A stretch of 30,451 nt of DNA from the IMG/VR virus record IMGVR_UViG_3300048136_000032, positions 1 to 30,451 of that record; one strand, 5' to 3'. Below the pieces are notes generated by a model. That model was not told the DNA's origin. It did not search any database and saw only the letters and a program-made list of their open reading frames with translations. The stretch is from a virus. Shown piece by piece: positions 9,973 through 19,090 of this stretch (the stretch's first letter is position 1; each line of letters begins with the position of its first letter). Made by a program: the position numbers and the translations under genes.

Positions 9973-12506
9973 TAGCTACCTTCGACCTCGTATTCAATCA
10001 TCTGTATGTGCATGGGTAGAGGATCAGGAGCCGTAATCGTCGGCATGACCTCTCTATTCCACCCGCTAATATCGTAAACGTCCTCTATTATGCCACTGAC
10101 AGGGACAACAGAGTTGAAACCGCCCGTAACAAATGGGCCAAACTCGTTAATAGTAGTAGGCAAGTCATCAACCTTAATACCATACGACTCATTCACCCGG
10201 ATATTCATGCGGAGAATCTTCTTGAGGCGCATCTGATTCTGGCCCGATCCAATGTCTGTACTCAACGGCATGGGCTTAATCGTGCAAGTGAATGGCAGTC
10301 CCACTTCGTATGTCACAAGCGAATAACGCTCATCCTGATTTAATGTGATAGCTCCGCCCGACACCGTGTAAGACGACAGCACAAGGTTCTCGTATGCATC
10401 TTGGAAGCCCTGCCTTGTCACGACCTTGACCGTTTCATCCTCCAAATGGTCCAGTTCGTCGATGACGCCTGAGATATGAGAGCCTTTAATCGCGCAATCC
10501 ATGCGGTAATCGAAATCCCAGCGCTCTATGTATATCTTGTCAGAGCCATTTATGTTGCGCTCAACAGTCATATACAACTGATCATCTACTACGCAGACGC
10601 TTTTGATTTCTCCGTCTGTATTCCAGCTAGTGAAGCCGTTGATGTCCTGACTTCTCAGCGTATTCAAGATTGTTGCGGAGCCGTCACTGTTAACAATGAA
10701 CAGCCAGTTAGCGTCATCACTCGCAGTACCCGCCAGAAGCGCCATATCGACCGGCTGATTGATTAAATGCGAGGCTAGTACCGATCTATCATCTGTGGTG
10801 TAAGCGTCCTCGTTGAACGAATACAGGAAGCCTAAGAGGGACTTGCCGTGCCGGTCCACAAACAGGGTCGAGCCATCAACATCCTGCACCTCAATGTTGC
10901 TTGAGCCGTGCGATGTCTGTGGCTGAATACTGATATTCGATGGGGTGACGGGTCTGCTAGTAATTGAAAACTCCGCACCCGACGTAAAAATCTGCAAATT
11001 ACGACCGGGGTACACATCAACAATGTCATTCAGCTTGCGCGAAGAAATAGTCGCAAATATTGCCTCGTCGTCATCGCCGTCATCAATGTCGAAGTCAAAG
11101 AATGATCCAGTCTTGGACATAAAGATTGACTGAGGCTTTGACTCAGTGCCACCAAGCACCAATCGACCTTCGTAGAAACACGCGCTCTTTGGGTAGCCAC
11201 GAGTAGCAGACCAGACATCCTCTTTGCGCGGCGAGCCAGACGCTGACTTTGTAAACTCAATCTCGTGATTTGTAGAGCCTTCGGTCACATACGCAGAAAA
11301 CAGCTCGAAGTCTTTTGTAGACTCACCCGATATCGTGATCCTGTACGTGAGTGACGCTGTTCTCTCTACCAATACACCCGTCTCACCAAAGACCGGCATC
11401 TCTTGCAGATTCTTTTGGATATTGAAGACCGTCGCGGATTGCTCGTCTGCGCCAACATCGCCCGCAAACGTAATCGACTTAGACGTTACACCCTCGATAT
11501 CAAACTCAAAACGCTCGCCTTTCTTCCACGAACCGCTTCCTTGCCCGATGTCCATTATCTGAACTTCGTTAACAGGTGTCGGGCTTAACTCATCGTCAAA
11601 GTCGTACTGCGGAATGTTAGTAAACGGAATGTTGTCTGAGAACCAATCGGCATCTGCACCCAGATTGACTAAACGAATCGGATTAAAGTTACCGAATACC
11701 AGCATGACGTTTTCGATCTGCGCCACGCGTATCGTTGACACATCGACAGTTGAGTCATAGTTAGGCTTTATATCAGCAACCCGCGTTGTTTGATAATTAA
11801 GCCCAATAAGGCGCGTTCTAAATATTGCGATATTGTCTCGCGTAAACTCAAAGAGGTAATGACGGTCATCCTCAACGCTAAAATCTTCCAGCTTACAAGC
11901 ACTATCAGAACCCGTTTCTTTTGGTAACAAGAATCCTGCCAGCGTTACCGTTGCAGATCCCAAGTCGGTAGTGCCAACACGGACTAGACGCCAATATCGG
12001 GCATAAAAGCCAACTCTGATACGGAAATCTTGAGGGTTTGTGCCAATCAGGTTGAGACTGCCAGCATTGGTCCAAGTGGTGTTATTCGCTGAATACTGCA
12101 CTTTGAATTCATCAGACGTACCAGATGACAAACTGATCTGCCTAACGTCAACAAACTCTGTGTCTGCTGATTCGGTTGTGCCTCGGTCAGCGTGAATCAC
12201 GACGTAATTATCTGTCGTTCCTATTGCCGCCGTTGTTGATGTAGTGGTTGCGTCGTTGTCGTAGACAGTCGAAGCCGCTCCACCGTTAGGCATGGTGCCT
12301 AAGTATGAATGATCTACCAAAGCGCGAATAGTGGACGCCACAAACTCAGTACCGGGACGACGCTTCATGCCACCTTGAGGCACGATCACAACATTATCGG
12401 CAGTTTCCGCCGCCTGATAATACTGATTGATGTCAGTACGACCCTTCAACAGCGGAGACAGCTCCCCACTGACAAAGCTAGACTGGATGAATCGAGTCTT
12501 AGCCAT
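9972..12506 (-). CDS. Tail tubular protein B (nozzle-like)
   Basis: This 844-residue protein opens with SFVSGELSP (residues 10-18), GRTDINQYYQ and a PQGGMKRRPGTEF segment near 43-55, the hallmark N-terminus of gp12-type tail tubular and stabilisation proteins. The rest is beta-rich, with repeated Thr/Ser/Asp strands, as expected for a nozzle with blade-like domains. It follows the adaptor gene with an overlapping stop and start, matching the gp11-gp12 pair of podoviruses. The protein closes the head and forms the distal short tail. Confidence 0.9.
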   Translation of the reverse strand: MAKTRFIQSSFVSGELSPLLKGRTDINQYYQAAETADNVVIVPQGGMKRRPGTEFVASTIRALVDHSYLGTMPNGGAASTVYDNDATTTSTTAAIGTTDNYVVIHADRGTTESADTEFVDVRQISLSSGTSDEFKVQYSANNTTWTNAGSLNLIGTNPQDFRIRVGFYARYWRLVRVGTTDLGSATVTLAGFLLPKETGSDSACKLEDFSVEDDRHYLFEFTRDNIAIFRTRLIGLNYQTTRVADIKPNYDSTVDVSTIRVAQIENVMLVFGNFNPIRLVNLGADADWFSDNIPFTNIPQYDFDDELSPTPVNEVQIMDIGQGSGSWKKGERFEFDIEGVTSKSITFAGDVGADEQSATVFNIQKNLQEMPVFGETGVLVERTASLTYRITISGESTKDFELFSAYVTEGSTNHEIEFTKSASGSPRKEDVWSATRGYPKSACFYEGRLVLGGTESKPQSIFMSKTGSFFDFDIDDGDDDEAIFATISSRKLNDIVDVYPGRNLQIFTSGAEFSITSRPVTPSNISIQPQTSHGSSNIEVQDVDGSTLFVDRHGKSLLGFLYSFNEDAYTTDDRSVLASHLINQPVDMALLAGTASDDANWLFIVNSDGSATILNTLRSQDINGFTSWNTDGEIKSVCVVDDQLYMTVERNINGSDKIYIERWDFDYRMDCAIKGSHISGVIDELDHLEDETVKVVTRQGFQDAYENLVLSSYTVSGGAITLNQDERYSLVTYEVGLPFTCTIKPMPLSTDIGSGQNQMRLKKILRMNIRVNESYGIKVDDLPTTINEFGPFVTGGFNSVVPVSGIIEDVYDISGWNREVMPTITAPDPLPMHIQMIEYEVEGS

Positions 12507-13066
12507 TAGTACCTCACACTAGCGAATGGGTTGCTCCGTATCCGCTCAACTGGGGCTTGCTGAGAGTCTGTAAATCTAGCCATACGAGACGCATTTACGT
12601 ACGCCGCCGCCATCTCACCACGCGCCGCAGAGCTATCTCTAATGCTTGCCGCGAAGTCCATAGCTAATGCGTACTCAACAACCTTTGCAAAGTACACAGG
12701 CCAGTCGGCTTCTGCCACGTTGTAAATGTAATCAGCGTACAGCTCGTTAGATGAGTTGCTGTATAGCTTGTCACCATACACCTGATAGTTAGAGTCAGGC
12801 GAAACAGTAATCAGGAACAGCAAGTCAGTGGGTAGCTGGTAGATAGATGACCAGCCATTAGGATCTGGCGGAGTGCTTACCTGCTTAGTTATCTCAACTT
12901 GCTTACGAGCAAACGTCCAACGATGCTTTGTCAGCTCGTTTTGAACGATGTTGTCATATAGCTTGTCCGCAACAACTTCACGGCGCGTACCGCCATCCAG
13001 TGAGCTAATCGGAGTGTCCCCGATCAGAATGAGAGCATTGCTAATGAGGTCAATCTTGGTCGCCAT
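12506..13066 (-). CDS. Tail tubular protein A (adaptor)
   Basis: This 186-residue protein begins with IDLISNALILIGDTPI (near residues 5-20), followed by YDNIVQNEL and HRWTFARKQ. This is the recognisable helix-rich opening of gp11-type adaptors that sit between portal and nozzle. Length is normal for the family. It lies between the coat gene and tail tubular protein B and overlaps the latter. The 45-base spacer upstream contains a terminator-like hairpin that may lower its expression relative to coat. Confidence 0.88.
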   Translation of the reverse strand: MATKIDLISNALILIGDTPISSLDGGTRREVVADKLYDNIVQNELTKHRWTFARKQVEITKQVSTPPDPNGWSSIYQLPTDLLFLITVSPDSNYQVYGDKLYSNSSNELYADYIYNVAEADWPVYFAKVVEYALAMDFAASIRDSSAARGEMAAAYVNASRMARFTDSQQAPVERIRSNPFASVRY

Positions 13067-13086
13067 AACTCACCTAGAAATAGAAT

Positions 13087-13102
13087 GGCCCCCGAAGGGG
13101 CC
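13087..13102 (-). terminator. Terminator-like hairpin downstream of coat gene
   Basis: On the leftward transcript a perfect 6-bp GGCCCC/GGGGCC stem with a 4-base TTCG loop is followed by a U-rich run interrupted by other bases (ATTCTATTT). It lies between the coat stop and the adaptor start. It is probably a partial terminator or an RNA stabiliser giving coat a higher yield than the genes below it. The broken U tract argues for incomplete termination. Confidence 0.6.
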
Positions 13103-13111
13103 GGGTAAGAC

Positions 13112-13945
13112 TTATGCAGTCTTGTTGTACTCGACCTTAACCAAACCACCTGTGTCACGAACACAAGCACCGGCCTTCAACATACCGTTGGTGAGCCATG
13201 CTGTCTTCTGAGGCACGTAGTTGATTTCAGTCTTCATGTCGATACCGACAGCAAGACCAATCGCTGGACGCTGGAAGAACCAAGAGTCAACGACGTTGCT
13301 TGCTTCAGTCAGACCACCCTCAGAGCGAGTCTCAATAACGATGAACTGGAAACCACACAGAGAGTTGATCTCACCAGATACAAGCGCCTTGATAGCCTGA
13401 TAGTCGCCAGAAGTAGCCTTCTCATCGCTAAGAAGTCCACCAAGACCGCCAGCTTCGATGACTGCGAACAGCTCAGAGTTAGGTACACCCTGATCACGCA
13501 ATTCAACCTGCGCGTCAATGACCTTAGCCATTGTCAGGTTTGCACTGCCGTGAGCAATCGTAGTTGTGTCAGGAGTTGAAGCGTCCATTGCGTCGATAAC
13601 AAGCTGGTCGCAACGACGACCGAGAGCGCCAGCGATAGTGTTCGCAAGCTCTTGCTTCTCGTCAAAGTTAACTTCAGCGGCATCAAAGATGTCTGTGTAC
13701 TCTGGCGCGTTCCAGTTTGCCAAAGTAGCAGTGATCATTGAATGGCCTACGTCCATTGGATCAACATCAGCGGCAGTAGTCTTCTGGTTCGCTGTGCCTT
13801 TGCCCATCTTACGGAATTTGTAGGTATCACCTACGACGTTGTTTCGTACAGTGACAGCGTTCTTGAGCAAGCCCATACCTTGATAGGCGTGCTTCACCAT
13901 GCTGTCAAATTCAGTTACCGCTACTGCGGAGAGATTAATTGACAT
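13112..13945 (-). CDS. Major capsid (coat) protein
   Basis: This is a 277-residue protein. The N-terminal segment NLSAVAVTEFDSMVKHAYQ, a central region with GRRCDQLVIDAM near residue 110, and a beta-rich C-terminus resemble the P22-type or marine podovirus HK97-fold coat proteins. It lies directly downstream of a scaffold-like gene and upstream of the adaptor, the standard place. A strong ribosome-binding site (GAGGAGAC) lies 8 bases before the ATG, and the gene has its own structured leader and a downstream hairpin, as expected for the most abundant virion protein. No decoration domain is evident. Confidence 0.85.
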   Translation of the reverse strand: MSINLSAVAVTEFDSMVKHAYQGMGLLKNAVTVRNNVVGDTYKFRKMGKGTANQKTTAADVDPMDVGHSMITATLANWNAPEYTDIFDAAEVNFDEKQELANTIAGALGRRCDQLVIDAMDASTPDTTTIAHGSANLTMAKVIDAQVELRDQGVPNSELFAVIEAGGLGGLLSDEKATSGDYQAIKALVSGEINSLCGFQFIVIETRSEGGLTEASNVVDSWFFQRPAIGLAVGIDMKTEINYVPQKTAWLTNGMLKAGACVRDTGGLVKVEYNKTA

Positions 13946-13988
13946 GATTCAGTCTCCTCTATGTCAAATGTATAAAAATGATTAAGAG

Positions 13989-14042
13989 GTTTTAGACTGA
14001 GTACCCGGCAGTCGGTCAGTCGTTCAACCTAAAACTACCGGG
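13989..14042 (-). promoter_or_regulatory. Structured leader of coat gene with two crossing inverted repeats
   Basis: The 148-base region between scaffold and coat genes contains a 9-bp inverted repeat (14004-14012 with 14034-14042, one G-U pair). It also contains a 7-bp inverted repeat (13989-13995 with 14029-14035). On the RNA the two pairings cross and share two bases, so they are either mutually exclusive or form a pseudoknot. No good promoter hexamers are visible here. The structure may affect processing or stability of the coat message. No U tract follows it, so it is not a simple terminator. Confidence 0.4.
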
Positions 14043-14093
14043 CCTTAAGAAAGGGGTATCCGATGCGCCGATGATACCACAAACAATAAGTGG

Positions 14094-14828
14094 TTAGCCA
14101 ACCGTCCTATTGTACGGACGATCACCACCAAACTCTTGCATCATGCGCTGAATCTTACGCTCATGGTTCTGGTCAACAGAGCGAAGTAGCTGTCCATTCT
14201 CGTGCTTCTTGAACATCTCAGCTTCGATGTCATCCCACGTAATACCGCCCGGCTCAATGTGTCCGTCAATCGGTAGTTTAGCGGGGGCTGTTGCCTTGAT
14301 AAGCGCCTCAACCAGCTCAACAGCTTCAGCACTGTTCACGCCATAGCGAACACGCTCGTATGTGTCTGAATCGAGATTGTTCTTCATGTACTGCTCGACA
14401 ACCTTAACGCGTTCCACGCCATTATCGCCTAGCTTCTGAAGCTCCACCTCCATCGAGACTTCTTCGACTGCCTGTTCTTGTGCAGTCAAAATATCCCATG
14501 CGTCATTCAACGCCGATTGCGACATATTGGTGCGCTCACCGAACGAAACAAGCTCTTGCCAAAGTGAATCGTCCTGCTCAACGCCCTCAATTGTTGCGTA
14601 TCCCTCTTTTGGTGCGCCAGTAAACCCGCCGAACTTCTTCTCTAGCTCGGTGTATGCCTTGGCTTGCTCTGCAACTGATTTGTATTTGTCGGCTTTGTAC
14701 CACTCAGGTTGATCGCCAACGCCTTTGATGCCATCGCTCAAAAAGAATTCGCCTTCACCTAACGTAGGTTCTGCGGCGTCTACTAGTGAGGTCAGGGTAT
14801 CGTTACTCTCTACGGCCTGTTCGTCCAT
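14094..14828 (-). CDS. Scaffolding protein
   Basis: This 244-residue acidic protein (many Glu and Asp) has WYKADKYKSVAEQAKAYTELEKKFGGF near residues 43-69 and a helical, glutamate-rich middle. Its C-terminal part carries GGITWDDIE and a basic-acidic tail. The segment YKSVxEQAKAYxELEKKFG is a familiar feature of podovirus head assembly proteins. Position between portal and coat genes supports a role as the assembly core removed before packaging. No protease Ser-His signature is seen. Confidence 0.82.
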   Translation of the reverse strand: MDEQAVESNDTLTSLVDAAEPTLGEGEFFLSDGIKGVGDQPEWYKADKYKSVAEQAKAYTELEKKFGGFTGAPKEGYATIEGVEQDDSLWQELVSFGERTNMSQSALNDAWDILTAQEQAVEEVSMEVELQKLGDNGVERVKVVEQYMKNNLDSDTYERVRYGVNSAEAVELVEALIKATAPAKLPIDGHIEPGGITWDDIEAEMFKKHENGQLLRSVDQNHERKIQRMMQEFGGDRPYNRTVG

Positions 14829-14860
14829 GGTTTATCTCCAGTGATGTTGAAATGAAATCG

Positions 14861-15136
14861 TTACTCTCGTTCGGCTTGCTGTATGTAATGAATAATCAGC
14901 CTGATCACCCCTGCCTCGCCATTGTGATACGCCGATTCATACGCGACGTTCTGGCTAGACAAAGATGTAGAGTTGTCGAATAGAAAGCGCCGAGTCAGAT
15001 CTTCTAAAACCTTCTGCCCGTCCTCAGTGGCGAAGCACCGATGGTAGGCTCTGATGATTTCTGTGATCTGTTCTTGTGCTTTGGCGCGTTGCTTTTTAGC
15101 TTCCGGGCTTGCGCCCTCAATAGTTTCCCATGTCAT
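14861..15136 (-). CDS. Bbp19-like small phage protein
   Basis: This 91-residue, largely helical protein has a YHRCFATEDGQKVLEDL segment near residues 31-47 and a C-terminal helix. The pattern F-x-T-x-D/E-G-x-x-V-L-x-x-L resembles the small Bbp19-type family of BPP-1-like podoviruses, found next to portal genes and of unknown function. It overlaps the following small metallopeptidase-like gene by four bases (ATGA), so the two are probably translated together. Confidence 0.65.
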   Translation of the reverse strand: MTWETIEGASPEAKKQRAKAQEQITEIIRAYHRCFATEDGQKVLEDLTRRFLFDNSTSLSSQNVAYESAYHNGEAGVIRLIIHYIQQAERE

Positions 15137-15441
15137 AGAATAATTTTGTTCTTCTCATACCATTTAAGTTCGTTTGGATTTAGCGCATCGACCTGATTAG
15201 CTCGCGCCTCAACTTCATCCGGGTGATTGCGGTATCCATGCTTCAACGCCAGCCAGAGATAACGTGCGTAAAAGCGTACGACACCACGTTCCTGTATCTG
15301 ATAGCAGTGCTGTAGCTCATGCCGGAACAAGATTTTGTTCTGCGTTTCGGTTGTACAGGGGCGTACAAAGACAAAAGGCCACAATACGATTCCGTAGTAG
15401 CCGATAGGAAACCAGTTATTCCTTACAACCCAGAACTTCAT
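15133..15441 (-). CDS. Small HExxH zinc metallopeptidase-like protein
   Basis: In this 102-residue protein H41-E-L-Q-H45 is a canonical HExxH zinc motif. About 30 residues on, HPDEVEARA (E76/E78) offers a third ligand of the gluzincin or DUF4157-like kind. The region before it is hydrophobic (residues 12-27, IGYYGIVLWPFVFV), possibly a buried strand or membrane contact. It overlaps both the upstream Bbp19-like gene and, by four bases, the portal gene. Location suggests a role in head maturation or host interaction. Activity and substrate are inference. Confidence 0.65.
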   Translation of the reverse strand: MKFWVVRNNWFPIGYYGIVLWPFVFVRPCTTETQNKILFRHELQHCYQIQERGVVRFYARYLWLALKHGYRNHPDEVEARANQVDALNPNELKWYEKNKIIL

Positions 15442-16994
15442 TCAGCCGGTGCCGGTTGTTGTTGCATCTGTGCCTGTGCGCCAGCTTGGATGATCTGCTG
15501 TTTCTCAATGTCAGATCGCACTAGCTCCGACGGCATTCCCGTCTTCTGCGCCGCCCATGTACCGAAGTCTTCGGTCTTGTAAGCCATAAGCACTTGCTCG
15601 GGGCCAGACGTACCCAATACGAACTGTACAGCCTGTTGAACAGCTAACAGATCCTCACCATCCTGCGCTCGTGCCAATGGAGACGTGAACTTGATCTGCA
15701 CATCACGCCCATCTAGCTCGATAGGGACGATCAAGCCGCGTCGAGTCAATATAGCGACGACACGCTTGAGTATTGGTATGAGTACCTCGGTCTGAAGTCG
15801 CCCAAAGGCCGACCCGATCCGTTTTGCAAGCTCTCGGGATTCAATAGCAACTTCAGTGGCGCTACGAACAGGACCAGCAGGATCACGCAAGTCGTTGAAC
15901 AGTGCCAACTTGATAGCGTTCTGAAGCTCCACGATTTCGAATTGCGCGAGAGCAAGGTTCGATCCTGTATCGAGACGTTGAATAGAAGGGTTGTTGGTGT
16001 TGTTTGATCCGACTGGAATCACGACACCCGGTGCGATAACCATATTGTAAGGGTTAGTAACGCCGTCGTCAGTAGCCGTGTACATTCCTGCCAAATCTAT
16101 CGCGGCTTTTTGCAATACAAACTCTTTCGCCTTGTTCAATGAACGCACATCAGGCAACGCTTGCATCGCTGGACCGCGACCACGGACCTCACCAGCCACC
16201 TTTGTGTAGCGACCAGTAACCCATGGGCTAGATGCACCAAACTCTTCAGTCCATGAGAACCGCTCTTCGCCGTCTACCCATAGGCATCCGTAGTAGTTCT
16301 TGGTCTTGGGGTCGAATATGACGCCCTCAGACACCTTCACTTCGGAGTTAGGGCTGTTCTCAATGATGTTTGAGACCTTCTGCGATGGGCTAAACCCGCG
16401 CCACATACGCTCTAGCAACCGAGCCTTAACCTCAAACCGTCGCCAGTGCGTCTCAACGCCACCATACGGACCTTCTTCAAACGCAATGCCTTTCTGTGGG
16501 ATTGTGCTGAAGCAAATAGGGTTGGTCTCGTCGTCCGTTTCCTCAATCTTCATGGTGGCTGTGCCTACCAATAGATCAAGCGCCGCCTCATAGAACTGCG
16601 TGTGGAAGTTAGAACGGTTGATGTAGTCGAATACTAGCTCGCATTGATCGTCTAGGTTCGCCCGGATGTCCTCTTCGGACACATCGAACTGGCCTGTCTC
16701 GACAAGGCGGACTATTTCATCGGTAGGCTGGAAGGTAGCCCAGCGCGACATGATCGGAGCAATGTTCTCTTGTAGCTTGCTCGCACCCTGTTGGATAGCA
16801 GTCAACGCAGTCGAGTCGAAGATGCGATCCATCTTCTTCTGACCCTTGTCTTCACGCTCAAACAAGTTGCGTTGAGGTAGGAAATATTCATACACATCCT
16901 GCAACTGGTCATGCCACATTGCCTGAGTGTTGAACGCCTTTTGCTCTCGTTCCTTGATGTCTTGGATCGAGCCTAGATGCGGGGGCAAGCTCAT
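15438..16994 (-). CDS. Portal (head-tail connector) protein
   Basis: This is a 518-residue protein. Near the start, FEREDKGQKKMDRIFDSTA (residues about 40-58) and then GASKLQENIAPIMSRWATF are the characteristic podovirus head-tail connector signature. The centre contains RGRGPAMQALPDVRSLNK, and the C-terminal part is a helical wing and crown rich in Gln and Ala. Length matches the family (500-550). It forms the dodecameric ring at the packaging vertex. It sits between terminase and scaffold genes as usual. Confidence 0.92.
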   Translation of the reverse strand: MSLPPHLGSIQDIKEREQKAFNTQAMWHDQLQDVYEYFLPQRNLFEREDKGQKKMDRIFDSTALTAIQQGASKLQENIAPIMSRWATFQPTDEIVRLVETGQFDVSEEDIRANLDDQCELVFDYINRSNFHTQFYEAALDLLVGTATMKIEETDDETNPICFSTIPQKGIAFEEGPYGGVETHWRRFEVKARLLERMWRGFSPSQKVSNIIENSPNSEVKVSEGVIFDPKTKNYYGCLWVDGEERFSWTEEFGASSPWVTGRYTKVAGEVRGRGPAMQALPDVRSLNKAKEFVLQKAAIDLAGMYTATDDGVTNPYNMVIAPGVVIPVGSNNTNNPSIQRLDTGSNLALAQFEIVELQNAIKLALFNDLRDPAGPVRSATEVAIESRELAKRIGSAFGRLQTEVLIPILKRVVAILTRRGLIVPIELDGRDVQIKFTSPLARAQDGEDLLAVQQAVQFVLGTSGPEQVLMAYKTEDFGTWAAQKTGMPSELVRSDIEKQQIIQAGAQAQMQQQPAPAE

Positions 16995-17003
16995 AGCTTT
17001 TAC

Positions 17004-17312
17004 CTATGGAAGTTGAGGCATAGTGCCGGGATAGGTGCCGGGACGACCACCGCCACGACGAGGTGATGATGGCGATACTCCACCGCCTCCGCCAAGCATG
17101 GTGCGAGCTGGAGCGGCACGACCGCCACCAGTTGCCGCCGCTTGACGACTACGAGGTACGCCGCCCAACAGTGACTTGGTTCCTAGCTTACCGCGAGCCA
17201 TTGCACGGAAGCGCTCTTCCTGCTCCGCGATCTCTTCATCTAATGCCGCCGCTTGACGACGCTCTACAGCGATTTGCTGTGCTGTGGGCTTAGGTGCTTT
17301 CGGTGATTTCAT
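17004..17312 (-). CDS. Small basic, glycine-rich phage protein
   Basis: This 102-residue protein has an Ala/Glu/Arg helix (PTAQQIAVERRQAAALDEEI, residues 10-29) and then a Gly/Pro/Arg/Ser-rich low-complexity tail with little predicted fold. Similar short proteins between the terminase and portal genes occur in other podoviruses, with no known function. A basic disordered tail suggests nucleic acid or capsid contact (inference). It overlaps the preceding gene by 23 bases. Confidence 0.6.
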   Translation of the reverse strand: MKSPKAPKPTAQQIAVERRQAAALDEEIAEQEERFRAMARGKLGTKSLLGGVPRSRQAAATGGGRAAPARTMLGGGGGVSPSSPRRGGGRPGTYPGTMPQLP

Positions 17313-17640
17313 GTTTCAAATACCTATACAGTTGGTAGGGAGTCAAGATAAACGGGTTGTTGATCCCCAACACTTGCTTCGTATATCCAACGCAGGTGTT
17401 CAACATGAACAGCCAACGTCGGGGTTTTCTAATTACAGCCTTAACGATGATATCATTTTCGACAACATCGGTCACATCATCCGTTGTGTATATCTCAACG
17501 CCCTTTGCTGTCTTGCCAAACACAATCCACTTGCCATTCTCGGGCTTGATTACGTAACAGTGCCGGATAGTCGGATGGAGCATCGGACTCCACCAATGAT
17601 GGTCGTCATCGGTAAACACGACATAGCAATCAGAAGACAC
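17290..17640 (-). CDS. Conserved phage protein, possible permuted cysteine hydrolase fold
   Basis: This 116-residue protein has a histidine at 27 in a strand-like RHCYVIKPENGKWIVFG segment. Later comes NTCVGYTKQVLGI (C83) followed by ILTPYQLYRYL near 98-108. A His strand ahead of a Cys helix is the order seen in circularly permuted papain/NlpC-P60-like proteins. I cannot confirm the fold, so the call is tentative. It overlaps the terminase end by 11 bases and the next gene by 23, so it belongs to the packaging operon. Confidence 0.5.
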   Translation of the reverse strand: MSSDCYVVFTDDDHHWWSPMLHPTIRHCYVIKPENGKWIVFGKTAKGVEIYTTDDVTDVVENDIIVKAVIRKPRRWLFMLNTCVGYTKQVLGINNPFILTPYQLYRYLKHEITEST

Positions 17641-19090
17641 TAAACGACATCTCCGCCTTACGTATTGGACGCCTCACTTGACCGCTAGACAATGCCTGTC
17701 GGCCTTCACCTTCGCCCTGCAATGCGTACTCCAATGCCTCGACCGGGTGACTGTATTCGTTCTTGTCTGGCTCATCGGTGTACTTCTCGCCCGACACCTG
17801 AATGCGTCGATAGCAGAACCCGCCTTGTAATCCCTTGCGAATCATCTTTGCCTTGGGGCTGATTAGGAATCGTGGCTTGCCATCCATGCACAACTCTTTC
17901 ATCGGTAGTTCAAGCGCCGCACGTCGTAAAGCAGGGTCGTTGGACAGCGTTGGCGTGCAGGGTATACCAGCCGCTCGCATGATCTTGAATGGTGTGTCGG
18001 CATTCGCTTGGTTCTTGTTGTCGCCCGAGGGATCGCCCCAGCCACGGAACCTGATGTGAGGATAGTTAGCGTCTATGTATCGCTTTAGGCTTGGCGCAAA
18101 GTCTACAGCTCCGCTGTCGGTTAGGCAGAATTCGTCGAAGCAAATCCAGCGACCGAGCGAATCACGTTGTAGAAACGCACAAGCTGGTGTCCGACCGAAA
18201 TCAAAACCCAATACGACAGGTGTATCGTTATTAGGAATGTAAAGATCAGGCAAGCAGTGAATAGAGTCAGTGTATAGAGGATGTACCGGCTTACCGCTTG
18301 AGACGAAGCCATACTCGTTAGCCAGATTGACCTTAATCCAGTCATCGCTTTTGCCCTGTAGCCCTCGCCGGTAGTAGTCCTCTGGAAGGTTGTGGAGGTT
18401 CTCGGCTTTGGTATTGAGATACCAACCATCTCCCTCCCGATAGACGCCACCCGGTTGTCGATGAAACTTCCAATCTTCCGGCCTTTCCTCTTCAGCCAAT
18501 CGGTAATACCAGTGATCTTCGTCTGGGGCATTTGAATCTCCTATCATTCCGTAGTGTGTAGGGCGAACGCCTTCCTTCATCGACGGGTATCGACCACATC
18601 TAAGGTCGAGCATGTCCACAACGCTCTTGGAATGCTCCTTGGCCTCGTTTAGCCATACCCATGTAGTCTGGATACCTCGTGCCTTCTTGACGTGATCAGG
18701 GCGATCAAAGGCGATGAAGATGACTTCACTGCGTACGGTCGTGCCATCCTCTAACTTGAACTGGATCTTATGCGTGGGCGGTTCCTTGTTGCCCTGCTTG
18801 AACTCCCCCAGCTCCCCATGCACCTCTAACCAGTCTTTAATGGTCGTGGAGAATAGTTCGCTGTAAGTATTACGTGCCGCAATGATCCGACTGAGCCGAA
18901 CACCGTAGTTAGGATGCGTCTCCCGAGTGACTGGTGCTTGTTCGCACATCAGCTCTAGCATTTTAAGGATTACTTGGACTGTCTTGCCGGAGCCTAGTGG
19001 CCCCATGATGAAAGAGTTGCGCGCCCTACAATCGGCGAACTCTTCGAGAACTTTACCGGGTGGCTTGGTTATATATTCAATCTTCGCCAT
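17630..19090 (-). CDS. terL: Terminase large subunit
   Basis: This is a 486-residue packaging motor. Walker A is GPLGSGKT at residues 30-37. The Walker B-like strand is TTWVWLNE at 142-149, with Asn in place of the usual Asp before Glu149, a variant I recall in this podovirus subgroup. The nuclease half has GFDFGR (D297), WGDPSG (D353) and a C-terminal SHPVEALEYAL helix. It cuts concatemeric DNA and pumps it into the prohead through the portal. The start overlaps the small-subunit gene by 14 bases. Confidence 0.95.
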   Translation of the reverse strand: MAKIEYITKPPGKVLEEFADCRARNSFIMGPLGSGKTVQVILKMLELMCEQAPVTRETHPNYGVRLSRIIAARNTYSELFSTTIKDWLEVHGELGEFKQGNKEPPTHKIQFKLEDGTTVRSEVIFIAFDRPDHVKKARGIQTTWVWLNEAKEHSKSVVDMLDLRCGRYPSMKEGVRPTHYGMIGDSNAPDEDHWYYRLAEEERPEDWKFHRQPGGVYREGDGWYLNTKAENLHNLPEDYYRRGLQGKSDDWIKVNLANEYGFVSSGKPVHPLYTDSIHCLPDLYIPNNDTPVVLGFDFGRTPACAFLQRDSLGRWICFDEFCLTDSGAVDFAPSLKRYIDANYPHIRFRGWGDPSGDNKNQANADTPFKIMRAAGIPCTPTLSNDPALRRAALELPMKELCMDGKPRFLISPKAKMIRKGLQGGFCYRRIQVSGEKYTDEPDKNEYSHPVEALEYALQGEGEGRQALSSGQVRRPIRKAEMSFSVF

